Shown: positions 6,743-17,093, numbered from the stretch's first letter. The stretch: 64,000 bases of DNA from Ferruginibacter sp. HRS2-29 (GCF_024343615.1 NZ_RJUB01000016.1:1-64000), one strand, 5' to 3'. Translations and numbers: made by a program. The notes: generated by a model from the letters alone, not told the origin.

Positions 6743-9460
6743 CTAGTAGATGTTGTAACCGAAGCTTACATAATATAAACCTCCAACCCGTGAGTTACCG
6801 ATGGCATTGTAATAGTATTGGTTCAGCAGGTTGTTGGCACCTACTTTCAACACTGATTTGGTGGTAGGCAGTTTGTAGCTGAATTGCGCATCCAGTGTCT
6901 GTACCGAAGGAACAGTGCCATTTGCAAGGTCACCCTGGTAGTAAAATTCATCCTGCCACCTGTAAGCCACTGTAAAGCCAAGGCGTTTTTCTTTACCAAA
7001 ACCGCTGTTGCTGATAGAAGCATTCACTTTGTATTTTGGTGAGTTGAAGTTAGCGATGATATTAGTAGGCACGTCATCCAGGTTATCGGAAGCAGCATTC
7101 ACACTAAGTGTGAAGTTGCGTGGCAACCTGTAATCGAAGCCGATACCGAAACCATATGTTTTCAGTTTACCATCGGCATTGATCGGAACTGAGTAGATCT
7201 GGCCATTGGCAGTATCTGCCAGGCTGATCGGCGATCCGGTTTTTGATTGCACCACATTCTTACGTGCAAGGAAATCCGTGAAACGGCCGAAGTAACCATA
7301 TACATCCACCAGCAATTTTGAATCCATCAACAAACCTTTGTAACCAACTTCAAATGAAGAAAGAGATTCCGGTTTCAGTTTCACGAATGGTGCCGCAACA
7401 ACTTTGCCTGCACGCAGTGAATCCCTGTCGTAGAGAGGATTGCCGCCGAAATTGTAAATAGTGTTGAAAGCGTCGTTACCACCGATGAGTTTGTAAGACA
7501 ACAGATCAAGGTTGATCCATTGCTGCTGTGTAGATGGAAAACGGTAAGCTGTCTGGTAAGACAACCTGATATTGTTGTTTTCAGCAACTTTCACTACCGC
7601 AGTTACCCTTGGGGTGAAACGGCCTTCGAAGTTTTCATTCTTGTCATACCTTCCTGAAGCAGTCAGCTTCACGATACCCAGATCCCTTGAAGCCTGGATG
7701 AAAGCGCCTACTTCACGGATACCAATGGTACCTGCAGTATCTGCAAACAAGGTACCCTGAGAATTCAATACATAGTTCCTGTAGTTGGCACCCACAAGGA
7801 TATCCGCAAATGCTTTGGTAAATCTTGAGAAGTTGTAGTTGCCTTCCACGCTGTAAAGATCCGTCCTGTCAAGCAATGCCCCGCCTTTTGGTACCGGGAT
7901 CTTCGCTACATTATCATACAAAGCACGGAACTGGGGAGTTCCGACTTTTGGCCTGCCCTGATCCGCTACGCCTCTTGCCAGCTGATGTGCATCAAAATCA
8001 GATGCGCCACCAAGTTTTGCGCCAAGGAATGCCTGGCCGTATTGTGCAAACCAACCGGTAGAACCGGCACTTGGTTTCCATGCTTCGTTGAAGTTTTGAG
8101 TAGTTGCAGCAAGATTGTATGTTCCACCGGCATTTTCCTGGGTAGTGTATGCACGAAACATCCAGTCCTTGTTCAACAATTCAAACTTATATTGTCCCAT
8201 CTTGAAATCCTTGATGGAATACCTGGAAGCACCGGTGTAGATGGTGTTACCAGTTCCCCAGTAACCTGCAAGGATAGCTTCGGTTCCCGGAGAAAGTTTA
8301 TAATGGAAAGATCCACCCAGTTTGAAGTTAACTGTGTTTGGATTGATCAGCTCCTGTTCGGTGTAACCTGTACGGGATACAACGATCGGCTTTGTAGTAA
8401 GCGTAGCGATAAATGGTGCAAGGAAAGGGGCCGCTGCTGCTGCACCATTCAATACCTGGCGGATATCCGCGTTGGTTTCATCACCATATACGTTCACACC
8501 ATCGTAAGCCGGATCATTCACCCTGTCACCTGGTTTCAATACACCGCCGGACCTGTCGTAGTTCCTGTAATCAGTACCTATCCAGTCTTTCGCCTGAACC
8601 AGTTCTGTGGTCAGCTTGAAAGCGAATTTTTCAGATATTTTTTTACCCCACCTGAGTGCAAGGTTGTAGTAAGGAGATGCAGCCCTTTCTTTTCTGTCGG
8701 TATGCATGATACCGGTTTTTACCACATAAGACAGCCCCTGGTATTTGAAAGGGTTCTTGCTGGTCATGAGCAAAGTACCGTTCATACCGCCCGGGCCATA
8801 CAATGCAGAAGACGCGCCGGACAGCAATTCAAGGTTATCGATATCCAGTTCGTTGAGGCCGATGATGGAACCCACGGAGAAGTTCAGCCCTGGAGCCTGG
8901 TTATCCATACCATCTACCAGCTGGTTGAACCTGGTATTACCGCTACCGCCAAAACCACGGGTAGTCGGTGCTTTAAATGTAAGTGAGGAAGTGGTCACAT
9001 CCACACCTTTCAGTGTTGAGATCACATCATAAAAGTTGGCAGCCGGCGCATTCCTGATCGCTGCGGCACTTACCCTTTCGATGGAAACAGGCGATTCCAG
9101 TATTTTCTGTGGAACGCGGGATGCCGATACCACTACTTCCTGACCCAATGAATTGGAAGGCACAAATTTTACCGATATGGGAATTGCAGCGCTTGTTACA
9201 CTGACTTCCTGTTGCTCATAGCCAATAGATGAAAAAATCAACGTTACAGGCAGGCTCTTGGTGGTGATGCTGAAATTACCCCTGTCATCCGTGTAAGTCC
9301 CTGTCTCCGACCCTTTAATAGTTACTGATACAGCTGCGGATTTTTCTGAGGTAGCGCTGTTCTGCACATTACCGCTGATGGTTACATTTTGTGCGTATGC
9401 CGACACTGCAAGAATGTTCGCCAGTACAAATGCAACCAAATAGCTCGTAATTCTTTTCAT
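6743..9460 (-). CDS. TonB-dependent receptor with carboxypeptidase-like N-domain
   Basis: 905 residues using the ATG at 9460, chosen because MKRITSYLVAFVLANILA...AYAQ is a good signal peptide; upstream in-frame codons add a non-signal stretch. Order: a carboxypeptidase-D-like regulatory domain (about 25-105, 'ISGNVQNSATSEKSAAVSV'), a plug ('ESPVSIERVSAAAIRNAPA', 'LSGASSALYGPGGMNGTLL') and a long beta-barrel ending in an aromatic residue (YNIY). It should import an unidentified ligand across the outer membrane using ExbBD/TonB energy. No SusD partner follows; the next gene is a fasciclin lipoprotein. Confidence 0.92.
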   Translation of the reverse strand: MKRITSYLVAFVLANILAVSAYAQNVTISGNVQNSATSEKSAAVSVTIKGSETGTYTDDRGNFSITTKSLPVTLIFSSIGYEQQEVSVTSAAIPISVKFVPSNSLGQEVVVSASRVPQKILESPVSIERVSAAAIRNAPAANFYDVISTLKGVDVTTSSLTFKAPTTRGFGGSGNTRFNQLVDGMDNQAPGLNFSVGSIIGLNELDIDNLELLSGASSALYGPGGMNGTLLMTSKNPFKYQGLSYVVKTGIMHTDRKERAASPYYNLALRWGKKISEKFAFKLTTELVQAKDWIGTDYRNYDRSGGVLKPGDRVNDPAYDGVNVYGDETNADIRQVLNGAAAAAPFLAPFIATLTTKPIVVSRTGYTEQELINPNTVNFKLGGSFHYKLSPGTEAILAGYWGTGNTIYTGASRYSIKDFKMGQYKFELLNKDWMFRAYTTQENAGGTYNLAATTQNFNEAWKPSAGSTGWFAQYGQAFLGAKLGGASDFDAHQLARGVADQGRPKVGTPQFRALYDNVAKIPVPKGGALLDRTDLYSVEGNYNFSRFTKAFADILVGANYRNYVLNSQGTLFADTAGTIGIREVGAFIQASRDLGIVKLTASGRYDKNENFEGRFTPRVTAVVKVAENNNIRLSYQTAYRFPSTQQQWINLDLLSYKLIGGNDAFNTIYNFGGNPLYDRDSLRAGKVVAAPFVKLKPESLSSFEVGYKGLLMDSKLLVDVYGYFGRFTDFLARKNVVQSKTGSPISLADTANGQIYSVPINADGKLKTYGFGIGFDYRLPRNFTLSVNAASDNLDDVPTNIIANFNSPKYKVNASISNSGFGKEKRLGFTVAYRWQDEFYYQGDLANGTVPSVQTLDAQFSYKLPTTKSVLKVGANNLLNQYYYNAIGNSRVGGLYYVSFGYNIY

Positions 9461-9597
9461 ATAGCTTTGTTTTGGTTTGTAAATTAGCAGCAAAATAAGC
9501 ATAGTTCTCATGTTTTAAAATTTTATTTTTGAACCAGTTGTTGAAAGTTTTGCCGCCCCATAAAATATTATCTCAAAACAAGGTGCTACTTTAGCGT

Positions 9598-10527
9598 ATG
9601 GCAACTTTTGAATTCCCCGGACAAACTGGTTTTTATAGTGGAAAAGTAAGGGACGTATACAGTATCGGCGATGATCTGCTGGTGATGGTGGCAAGCGACC
9701 GGATATCAGCTTTTGATGTGATCTTACCAAAGCCGATCCCTTACAAAGGACAGGTACTCAACCAGATTGCGGCATACATGCTAAAAGCCTGCGAAGATAT
9801 CTGCCCCAACTGGCTGCTCCGCTCCCCTGCCCCCAACGTGAGCGTGGGCAAAAGATGTAACCCCTTCAGGATAGAAATGGTAGTGAGGGGAAATCTTACC
9901 GGCCACGCATGGCGCACTTATCAATCCGGGGGCCGCACACTCTGCGGTGTACCATTACCCGAAGGGCTGAAAGAAAATGATTATTTTCCTGTGCCGCTCA
10001 TTACACCCTCCACCAAAGCCTCCGAAGGACATGATGAGGATATCAGTAAGGAAGAAATTATTGCGCAGGGAATTGCTACTACCGAAGAATGGGCTGTGCT
10101 GGAAAAGTATGCGCTGCAATTATTTGAAAGAGGAAGATCCATCGCGGCAAAACAAGGCCTGATCCTCGTAGATACGAAATACGAATTTGGTACACTCGGC
10201 AACGAGATCGTACTGATGGATGAAATACATACCCCCGATTCTTCGCGGTATTTTTACGCCGAAGGTTTTGATGAACGCCAGGCCAAAGGCGAAAAACAAA
10301 AACAACTGAGCAAGGAATTCGTTCGCGAATGGCTGATACAAAATAATTTTATGGGCAAGGAAGGACAAAGCGTTCCTGAAATGTCCGCCGAATGGATACA
10401 GACCATCAGCAACCGTTATATTGAATTGTACGAAAATATCATCGGCGAAAAATTCCAGCCGGAAAGTTTATCAGACGATGATACGTATGCAAGGATTGTG
10501 GCATCGCTGGATGAATTGAAGGATTAA
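9598..10527 (+). CDS. purC: Phosphoribosylaminoimidazole-succinocarboxamide synthase
   Basis: 309 residues, the longer SAICAR synthetase form. It joins CAIR to aspartate with ATP in de novo purine synthesis in the cytoplasm. Motifs: '[20 protein letters not shown]' followed by RISAFDV (about 15-41), '[17 protein letters not shown]' with the conserved R-G-xxxG-S/AW pattern, '[11 protein letters not shown]', and '[11 protein letters not shown]...[15 protein letters not shown]'. The start is the ATG that gives the expected [15 protein letters not shown]-terminus. It is divergent from the TonB receptor. No other purine genes are nearby. Confidence 0.96.
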   Translation: MATFEFPGQTGFYSGKVRDVYSIGDDLLVMVASDRISAFDVILPKPIPYKGQVLNQIAAYMLKACEDICPNWLLRSPAPNVSVGKRCNPFRIEMVVRGNLTGHAWRTYQSGGRTLCGVPLPEGLKENDYFPVPLITPSTKASEGHDEDISKEEIIAQGIATTEEWAVLEKYALQLFERGRSIAAKQGLILVDTKYEFGTLGNEIVLMDEIHTPDSSRYFYAEGFDERQAKGEKQKQLSKEFVREWLIQNNFMGKEGQSVPEMSAEWIQTISNRYIELYENIIGEKFQPESLSDDDTYARIVASLDELKD

Positions 10528-10652
10528 TGTAGAATTAAGTTCCCAACTATTATTTGATTCGGAGATAACAACAGGTTTTTGAGAGTGTTTTGCCGTTGGC
10601 ATAGCTTTTGGATTTTATGGTTAAAATATTTTTAACCTTTAATTTAAATACT

Positions 10653-10811
10653 ATGTCAAGTCTGCTCTACACCATTGCTGTGATACTGGTTATCATCTGG
10701 GCAATTTCATATTTCGGTGGATATTATACCGGCGGGATCATTCATATATTACTTGTAATCGCTGTCATAGCTGTGTTACTGAGAGTGATATCCGGCAACC
10801 GGCCAGTTTAA
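10653..10811 (+). CDS. Small two-helix membrane protein, lmo0937 family
   Basis: 52 residues from the ATG at 10653; an ATG at 10608 would add an unlikely N-terminus. 'MSSLLYTIAVILVIIWAISY' followed by 'GGIIHILLVIAVIAVLLRVI' is the typical pattern of lmo0937 (DUF5670) proteins: two transmembrane helices and a short basic tail. The function is unknown, though members are often linked to stress conditions. A second small membrane gene follows after 16 bp. Confidence 0.8.
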   Translation: MSSLLYTIAVILVIIWAISYFGGYYTGGIIHILLVIAVIAVLLRVISGNRPV

Positions 10812-10827
10812 TAAAAAACACTTTAGA

Positions 10828-11031
10828 ATGGAAAAGAAAAAAGCGGTAGAAAATGCATTGCTGGCAGTGATCGGCATCGGATTGATCACTACTGCCGTGG
10901 TGCTGCTTTCAAAAAGAAAACGGTCAGATGGGCGTGAAAGTTCCGACGACCGGAGGATCACCTCTTATGATGATTATGAAGATGACCCCAATGAATTGAG
11001 GGCGTTTTCTGAAACAGGAATTTATTTATAA
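10828..11031 (+). CDS. Small single-helix membrane protein, unknown
   Basis: 67 residues. One transmembrane helix (about 8-27, 'ALLAVIGIGLITTAVVLLS') is followed by a basic stretch (KRKRSDGR) and an acidic, Tyr-rich tail (SYDDYEDDPNE). I do not recognise a family. The close spacing to the lmo0937-type gene suggests co-transcription, so it may share a cell-envelope or stress role; that is only inference. Confidence 0.6.
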   Translation: MEKKKAVENALLAVIGIGLITTAVVLLSKRKRSDGRESSDDRRITSYDDYEDDPNELRAFSETGIYL

Positions 11032-11150
11032 TTCACAATGCAAAATTGGCAATAAACAACAGGACTTTCGCCCCGGAAGAACTTTGTTTATTGCCATTTT
11101 TCTGTTTGATATCATTATCAGTTATCTTTTTCAATTTTCCTTTCACGTGT

Positions 11151-12527
11151 TCATGGTGTAGGCAAATCGCATATAAATTTACTTCCCTTCCCTGGTTTCG
11201 ATTCTACCCTGATACTTCCTCCGTTCTTAACCACAAATTCTTTGCACAGAAATAATCCCAACCCTGTTCCCGATTCATTGGCAGTTCCTTTTGTAGAGTA
11301 AAAATCGCCCCCGAATAATTTACTGACAGCATCACTGCTGATACCCATACCGGTATCTTTCACAAATAACTCAACTCCCGATGAATGCTGTGTTGCACCA
11401 ATGCACACTTCCCCTTTTTCGGGTGTGAATTTTATCGCATTGGAAACCAGGTTGCGCAATACCAGCTTCATCATATCCTTATCAGCATAGATGTATACGG
11501 TATCGTCCATCTTACTTGTTACATAAATGTTTTTGGTTTCTGCCTGCAGCCGGAGCAGTTGCTTCACCTCTTCGATCATTGGTTCCACTTCTAATAATTC
11601 CATATTTACGCTATACCCGGTCATCTGGCTTTTGGCCCACTGCAACAGGTTTTCCATCAAACCGGTGGTGTAATTAAGATCGGAAATGATATCGGGCACC
11701 AGCACTTTAATTTCCTCCCCGGGAAGATCGTAGGTGGCGATGCTACTGAAGAGGTTTCGCAAACTGTAAATAGGAGTTTTAAGGTCATGAGATATGATCG
11801 AAAAAAGCCGGTCTTTCAATGAATTGAGCTCTGTCAGTTCAGCGGTCTTATTTTCCAGTTGTATAGCTTTCTGCTGTATCAGTTCTTTTTGCTGTGCATT
11901 TTTAAGATGACTCTCTTTTAATTTTTTATTCCGCCACAAAATCCTTTTTTCATAGCTCGAATTCTCTCTTTTGATCATGAATAATCCTGTAAAAATAAAA
12001 ATGATGGCAAGGAGATGATTAAAAAAATAAAAGGCGAAATTGATATCCGCCATCCGGTAGTGGTAATCTTTGACCACGATGTAAGTCATAAAATAACAAG
12101 CCGCTGAAAGGAAAAAAGCGATGAATACCGAACGTATCTTTTGCAGAAAGAATACAGACAAAACTCCATACAGGATAAAAAACAGCTCTATACCAACATC
12201 GATATTGCCCACATAAACCAATGCTGTGGTAAGCGGGTAAAAAATAAAATAGATCAGCATCGCCTGCTCATACCTGCGGTAGTGGTTGCTGATCAGCACC
12301 GCAAGGCTGATAGCTGCGGGGGAAGAGGCTACAAACCATGCCAGCACCGGCAGGTAACCATCGCCGGATAATGCCGCCAATGGTATTATGATTCCGGTCA
12401 AAAAGCCAAGAAAGTTCAGCTGGTTGAAGATGTATAATTTACGGATCGTAAGTACGTCCAGGCCGTGATGCACACCGATATGCATGATACGGCTGCGTAT
12501 TTTTTTGATCCCCTTAATAAGAAACAT
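11151..12527 (-). CDS. Membrane sensor histidine kinase (orphan)
   Basis: 458 residues. Six or so hydrophobic helices (about 34-185) form the sensor, without a recognisable periplasmic domain. A coiled coil (about 195-240) follows, then HisKA with the phospho-acceptor H247 in 'FSIISHDLKTPI', then HATPase_c with the N box NLVSNAIKF (359-367), G1 DTGMGI (391-396) and G2 GTGLGL (420-425). No response regulator is adjacent, so its partner is elsewhere. The start could instead be Met15 (12485). Confidence 0.9.
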   Translation of the reverse strand: MFLIKGIKKIRSRIMHIGVHHGLDVLTIRKLYIFNQLNFLGFLTGIIIPLAALSGDGYLPVLAWFVASSPAAISLAVLISNHYRRYEQAMLIYFIFYPLTTALVYVGNIDVGIELFFILYGVLSVFFLQKIRSVFIAFFLSAACYFMTYIVVKDYHYRMADINFAFYFFNHLLAIIFIFTGLFMIKRENSSYEKRILWRNKKLKESHLKNAQQKELIQQKAIQLENKTAELTELNSLKDRLFSIISHDLKTPIYSLRNLFSSIATYDLPGEEIKVLVPDIISDLNYTTGLMENLLQWAKSQMTGYSVNMELLEVEPMIEEVKQLLRLQAETKNIYVTSKMDDTVYIYADKDMMKLVLRNLVSNAIKFTPEKGEVCIGATQHSSGVELFVKDTGMGISSDAVSKLFGGDFYSTKGTANESGTGLGLFLCKEFVVKNGGSIRVESKPGKGSKFICDLPTP

Positions 12528-12669
12528 ATATAGTTATTTTACCATTACCCAGCATTCATGCTTGTTGTCATAGTTGATAACCGATAAGATAATTTCTTAT
12601 GCAGGAGGTGAGGATCAGGTGCACCCCATAAACGAGATTACTTCATACAAGGTTCTTTAACGATAAAAA

Positions 12670-13713
12670 TTACTTTTTAGTCCCTCTGACGGTGGCGTTT
12701 AAACGCTGTTTACTTTTATTGAAGATCATATTCCCTTTATCGATGCCTTTTCTCAATTCCTTTTGTGTTTCTTCCGGCAATGCTATCACTTCCATGCATT
12801 CCGTGCTGCAACAACCTTTGAACGATTCTTTGCATTCATCACATTGTATGAAAAGCAGGTGGCATCCTTCGTTAACGCAATTGGTGTGTGTATCGGCAGG
12901 CTTGCCGCATTGATGGCATTTTGCGATGATCTCATCCGTGATGCGCTCTCCCAGCCTGTCGTCGAAGACAAAATTCTTTCCGTGAAATTTATTGGATAAC
13001 TCTTCCGTTTTTACTTTATTAGCGTAATTGATGATCCCACCTTCCAGGTGAAAAACATTTTTGAACCCACGGTGAAGCATATACGCACTTGCTTTTTCGC
13101 AGCGTATGCCGCCGGTGCAGTACATGATGATATTCTTTTCCTTCTGATCGCCCAGCATCTCCGCCGCCATGGGCAATTGTTCCCTGAAAGTATCACTCGG
13201 TATTTCGATGGCATTCTCAAAATGTCCCACTTCAAATTCGTAATGGTTGCGCATATCCACCACGATGGTTTCCTTATCGTCCGTCAGCCGGTTGAATTCA
13301 TCGGCATTCACATAACGGCCTTTGTTGGCCATATCAAAATCCGGATCGGTGATACCATCTGCAACGATCTTCGGCCTCACTTTTATTTTCAATACCCAGA
13401 ATGATTTACCGTCATCATCCACCGCGATGTTCAACCTTAATCCGTTGAGCGGAGCATAAGAATACAAAAACGACCTGAAGGCTTCAAAATTGGTTTCCGG
13501 TACACTCACCTGCGCATTGATGCCTTCGGAAGCGATGTAAACCCTGCCAAAAACATTGACAGCGCTGAATCCACGATACAGTTCATCCCTGAATGCTACA
13601 GGATCTTCAATAAAAAAATACTGGTAAAATGAAACCGTGATGCGTGGTTCGGTTTCTTCGTACAGGCGTTTTTTCAGCTCCGCCTGGGAAAGCTTGTTGT
13701 ACAATGCGGCCAT
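12670..13713 (-). CDS. trhO: tRNA uridine(34) hydroxylase (rhodanese family)
   Basis: 347 residues. An N-terminal acylphosphatase-like region holds '[18 protein letters not shown]' (57-73), followed by a rhodanese domain (about 133-235) with catalytic C199 and C205 in '[17 protein letters not shown]'. A Cys/His-rich C-terminal region (CHQCGKP...[16 protein letters not shown]) probably binds zinc. TrhO (YceA) installs 5-hydroxyuridine at the wobble base of tRNA using oxygen. It is monocistronic. A perfect hairpin of AATTACG repeats separates it from the upstream same-strand gene. Confidence 0.93.
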   Translation of the reverse strand: MAALYNKLSQAELKKRLYEETEPRITVSFYQYFFIEDPVAFRDELYRGFSAVNVFGRVYIASEGINAQVSVPETNFEAFRSFLYSYAPLNGLRLNIAVDDDGKSFWVLKIKVRPKIVADGITDPDFDMANKGRYVNADEFNRLTDDKETIVVDMRNHYEFEVGHFENAIEIPSDTFREQLPMAAEMLGDQKEKNIIMYCTGGIRCEKASAYMLHRGFKNVFHLEGGIINYANKVKTEELSNKFHGKNFVFDDRLGERITDEIIAKCHQCGKPADTHTNCVNEGCHLLFIQCDECKESFKGCCSTECMEVIALPEETQKELRKGIDKGNMIFNKSKQRLNATVRGTKK

Positions 13714-13812
13714 GATGGTTAATTTGATCCCGCAGGGCGGGAAACCTTATTTAAGATTGGATGCTTGCAGGGCAAACCAAATTTTTACGGCGCAAAGCTA
13801 CAAAACAATTAT

Positions 13813-13875
13813 GAATTGTCAATTACGAATTACGAATGAGAGGACAGTCAATCCGTAATTCGTAATTGACAATTC
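13813..13875. repeat. Perfect 22-bp inverted repeat built from AATTACG heptads
   Basis: Arms 13813-13834 and 13854-13875 are exact complements with a 19-bp loop; each contains two AATTACG/CGTAATT words plus AATTGTC/GACAATT. It lies just past the stop codon of the minus-strand DUF5686 gene and upstream of trhO. It lacks a T run, so it may protect RNA ends rather than terminate. Confidence 0.9.
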
Positions 13876-13882
13876 GTAATTT

Positions 13883-16453
13883 CTAAAAGCTGATCTCCAA
13901 AGTACTTCTACCCGCTCTTCCACCACCTTTTATTGCCCCGCCAATCAGCCCTCCGGTGCCAAGCCTGAAGCCCATTACAGGTTCTTTGCCAGGCTCATAA
14001 CCAATGATATAATCCAGGCGGAAAATTTTAAGAATGTTCTCAAGGCCGGCAAAAACCTCGATGTAATTATTGCCTTTGTCTACATACAATGCATTGGTAC
14101 CCGCCACCAGGTTCCAGTTGAGGCGCTTGAACAACGGAATCTTATTGGTAAGCAATCCATTGAAATGATGCTCGAGGAAAGCATAACTGTAAAACGAAGT
14201 ATTGGTGCTCAGGCCATAATGGCGGGCAAGCTGGAAGCCGTTCACATATTCCGCGTTCCTGCCAAAATCACTGCGGGAGAAGGCGGTATTGAAATGCTGG
14301 AAATCCTGGAAGAACATGCTGCCCGTATTGAGGAAGCCGCCTGTTCCGATCTTGTATTTAAGCGTTCCGAAAAGCTTGAAGTTCTTATCATCATTGATCG
14401 CGAATTTCCACTGATCGAAATCCACATCACTTCCCAAAACATCTTTGATGCCCTTGCGATACCCGAAACTGAATGTGGGGTATTTTGACCCGATGGAGAC
14501 TTTGCTATGAGGGAACTGGATGTAGCGTTGCCCCGGTTTGAAGCTGATGTCGAAACCTACTACCACAGCCTGGTGACGGGCGAATTGTGCCGGCAGTCGC
14601 AGGATCGGGTAATTGGGTTCGATATGGTTAGAATCTTTTTTCGAAATGGTAAAATCGGTCGTGTTGTTTAACGGTATCCTGTCTTCATACAGTGCATTAA
14701 TACTGAAACGGAGCCCGCTCTCGTAACGCCTGCTATAGCCAATCGTACCAAAATAATTTTCGTAGGTCTTCAGGAAATTATTCCCCCACAACAAAGACGA
14801 GATTGAATTGGACAGTACCGAGTAGCTGCTTTCCTTAAAGAAATTGCTCACGCGTTTTCCCCCGGCAATCGTCCAGCTGTATTGCCTGATCTTCTGATCT
14901 GCATCGTAATCTCTTGTGCGGAGCGTAATGCGTGCCGATGGATTAAAATGTGTATTGCTGAATCCATACCGGAACGTAGGTTCGATGCTCAGGTTACTTT
15001 TCCATTTGGAAATATTCTTTTGGAAATAAGGGTTTACGTTCACCACCAGCCCTTCCGCGAAATTATATTCCAGGGTCTTGATGAGTGGCTCAAGGCCGTA
15101 ACTATAACTGTTGGTTTTGCTGTAATGCCGGCGGTTAATGCCTTTCCAGAAGGGATCCAGCAGCTTCACTTTGCCCTGCTTTTTATTCAATGAATCCACA
15201 GAACGCTGAGTCAATATCGAATCTTTCGTGTTCTGGTAAATGCTGTCCTTTAACGCATAATCCTTCGACTCTTCCCGCTCCAGCGGAACCGGGCGTATGC
15301 TGTCCCAATATTCTTTCGGACGTTTGTTTACGGCAGTATCGTATTTGATCACTACACGATCGAAGAATTTTTTATCAAATTTCGGATTGATGTTGTAGTT
15401 GGAATAAACAGTGAGGAAGTTACCTATCGCATCGATGCCGAATTGTTTGAAATTAAAATGGATCAGCTGATTTTTCACCCTCCAGGTATCGTTACTAACG
15501 GGAACGTGTAACTGAGTTATCTGTAATGAATCCATGATCTCCAGCTGCGATGATTTTGTGAGCAACAGATCGAAGCTATGTATCCTCCAGTCGTTGTCGG
15601 TAATGTTGATGATGCCTGAAAAAAGCGGCTCATAAGATCTTCGTGGGGTCACCCGTATCACATTTACCGCCTTGCCATTTTCCCAGAAATTACCCAGGAA
15701 TTTGTATTTATAAAATCCGAGTGCGCCATCCGCTATCGGCGAAACGAACCCGCGGGGATTGAATGCGGTAGAAAAAACCGTTACATTATTATTGTACAAA
15801 CTGATGAAGGTAGGGAATGTGAAACCGAAGCTGCCACTGCCACTCACCCGGCTGCTCGTCACTTCCATCTTGAATTTGTCGGGCTGCTGGGAATATACTT
15901 TCGATACAGATTCCGATAAATACATGATGCCCTTACCGGTAGAATCGAGCCCGATGTCTTTACGGTCTTCATCAGGTATGCGTTGACCGAATATTTTTTT
16001 AGGAAGCGTACGCAGCTTGATGATGTCTTTGCTGTACAGATCGAGTGTAAAAGCTTTTACCTGGTTTTGGTAATAGGTCCTTTTTTTGATCGCGTTGCGA
16101 ATGATCTCATAGGCCGGATCTTCTCCGCCGCTTTTTACAGTTACATCCTGCAGCGTAAGTTTCTGTTCGGAAAGAATGAACGTGATCTCGTTATCTTCTT
16201 TATTTACAGTGATCTTTTTTTCCTGGCTGGCATACCCGATATGCTGGCAAACGATGGTGTAAGTGCCTTCGGGAACGGAAAAAGAAAATTTACCTTTATC
16301 ATTGGCGCTGGCGCCTACAGACCCACCCTTGATGATAACGGATGAAAAGGCAAGGAGATCGCCTTTATCGTTGAAGACCGTTCCGGTTATTTTTTGGGAA
16401 AATGCGGTGCTACTCAAAAAGGTTATTAAAAATAACGCTACTAATATTCTCAT
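13883..16453 (-). CDS. DUF5686 and carboxypeptidase-like domain outer-membrane protein
   Basis: 856 residues. The signal peptide (MRILVALFLITFLSSTAFSQ) is followed by a carboxypeptidase-like beta-sandwich (about 20-105, 'ITGTVFNDKGDLLAFSSVII'). DUF5686 begins with 'GGEDPAYEIIRNAIKKRTYY' and 'VKAFTLDLYSKDIIKL', and a C-terminal half rich in alternating beta strands suggests a barrel. The family is Bacteroidota-specific and uncharacterised. The start codon fits the signal peptide. A spacer full of CTGCACAA hairpins precedes it. Confidence 0.9.
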   Translation of the reverse strand: MRILVALFLITFLSSTAFSQKITGTVFNDKGDLLAFSSVIIKGGSVGASANDKGKFSFSVPEGTYTIVCQHIGYASQEKKITVNKEDNEITFILSEQKLTLQDVTVKSGGEDPAYEIIRNAIKKRTYYQNQVKAFTLDLYSKDIIKLRTLPKKIFGQRIPDEDRKDIGLDSTGKGIMYLSESVSKVYSQQPDKFKMEVTSSRVSGSGSFGFTFPTFISLYNNNVTVFSTAFNPRGFVSPIADGALGFYKYKFLGNFWENGKAVNVIRVTPRRSYEPLFSGIINITDNDWRIHSFDLLLTKSSQLEIMDSLQITQLHVPVSNDTWRVKNQLIHFNFKQFGIDAIGNFLTVYSNYNINPKFDKKFFDRVVIKYDTAVNKRPKEYWDSIRPVPLEREESKDYALKDSIYQNTKDSILTQRSVDSLNKKQGKVKLLDPFWKGINRRHYSKTNSYSYGLEPLIKTLEYNFAEGLVVNVNPYFQKNISKWKSNLSIEPTFRYGFSNTHFNPSARITLRTRDYDADQKIRQYSWTIAGGKRVSNFFKESSYSVLSNSISSLLWGNNFLKTYENYFGTIGYSRRYESGLRFSINALYEDRIPLNNTTDFTISKKDSNHIEPNYPILRLPAQFARHQAVVVGFDISFKPGQRYIQFPHSKVSIGSKYPTFSFGYRKGIKDVLGSDVDFDQWKFAINDDKNFKLFGTLKYKIGTGGFLNTGSMFFQDFQHFNTAFSRSDFGRNAEYVNGFQLARHYGLSTNTSFYSYAFLEHHFNGLLTNKIPLFKRLNWNLVAGTNALYVDKGNNYIEVFAGLENILKIFRLDYIIGYEPGKEPVMGFRLGTGGLIGGAIKGGGRAGRSTLEISF

Positions 16454-16519
16454 ATATCTTTAGGTTAAAACGAATACAGGATGAAATAGTTACTAAAAAC
16501 ACTAAAAATCAGCTTTTTT

Positions 16520-16740
16520 TTTCAAACCGGACTGCACAAAAAAAATGTGCAGTTATACTCCTGCACAATCCAACTGCACAAATATTTTTGTGCAGAATTA
16601 TTTTTTTAAAGAAAAAACAAAAAAACTGCACAATTTATAATTGTGTAGTTCTTCATTTTATATTACTATTTTTTAAAACTGCACAATTTATAATTGTGTA
16701 GTTTTTCATTTTATATCATTATTTTTTAAAACTGCACACT
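16520..16740. repeat. CTGCACAA hairpins with a 53-bp tandem repeat
   Basis: The spacer upstream of the DUF5686 gene holds five or more CTGCACA / TGTGCAG words. A 53-bp unit starts at 16622, 16675 and (partial) 16728; each full unit contains the near-perfect palindrome AACTGCACAATT-TAT-AATTGTGTAGTT. Two further palindromes lie upstream, one of them CTGCACAAATATTTTTGTGCAG split around 16583. The partial third unit runs to the stop codon of the 16743 gene. The sites could be protein-binding palindromes or RNA hairpins. Confidence 0.85.
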
Positions 16741-16742
16741 TT

Positions 16743-17090
16743 TCAGGATTGTTTGGTTCGTAGAAAAGATCCCGTCAGCGCTGCAAAACCTGCCACTAAG
16801 CCACCTATCAAACCTGTGGCAAGTATCAAATAATACGGATTGTCTACGCTCAGGATCAGCAACGATACTTTATGCGCCAGAAGATGGCCGTTGTTACTGC
16901 TGATCAGGAAGCTCATCACCGACCACAGCAGAAAAATAGCCAAAAAGCCTGCCAAAAAGGATTTGCCCCCGCTCATGTTGAACACCAGGGCCACTATAAA
17001 GGCCGCCACCGCTATTGTCCACCAGGGCATGTAAAGGGCTGCCGCGAAGCTAAGTAAAGCGATCAGCAGTATGGAGAGGAGAAACTTCAT
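16743..17090 (-). CDS. Small multi-pass membrane protein, unknown
   Basis: 115 residues with four hydrophobic segments (about 3-20, 24-42, 47-65, 85-108) and very few charges. I do not recognise a family; the overall look is of small integral membrane proteins common in Bacteroidota. Its stop codon overlaps the edge of the CTGCACA repeat region, and its upstream side holds TTTAGG-type short repeats. It could be co-transcribed with the penicillin acylase upstream. Confidence 0.65.
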   Translation of the reverse strand: MKFLLSILLIALLSFAAALYMPWWTIAVAAFIVALVFNMSGGKSFLAGFLAIFLLWSVMSFLISSNNGHLLAHKVSLLILSVDNPYYLILATGLIGGLVAGFAALTGSFLRTKQS

Positions 17091-17093
17091 ATA

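Noticed and set aside
7985..8986. 333-residue plus-strand ORF
   Set aside because: It lies wholly antisense to the TonB receptor barrel, has a Cys/His/Phe-rich composition typical of a reverse-frame shadow and no recognisable motif.
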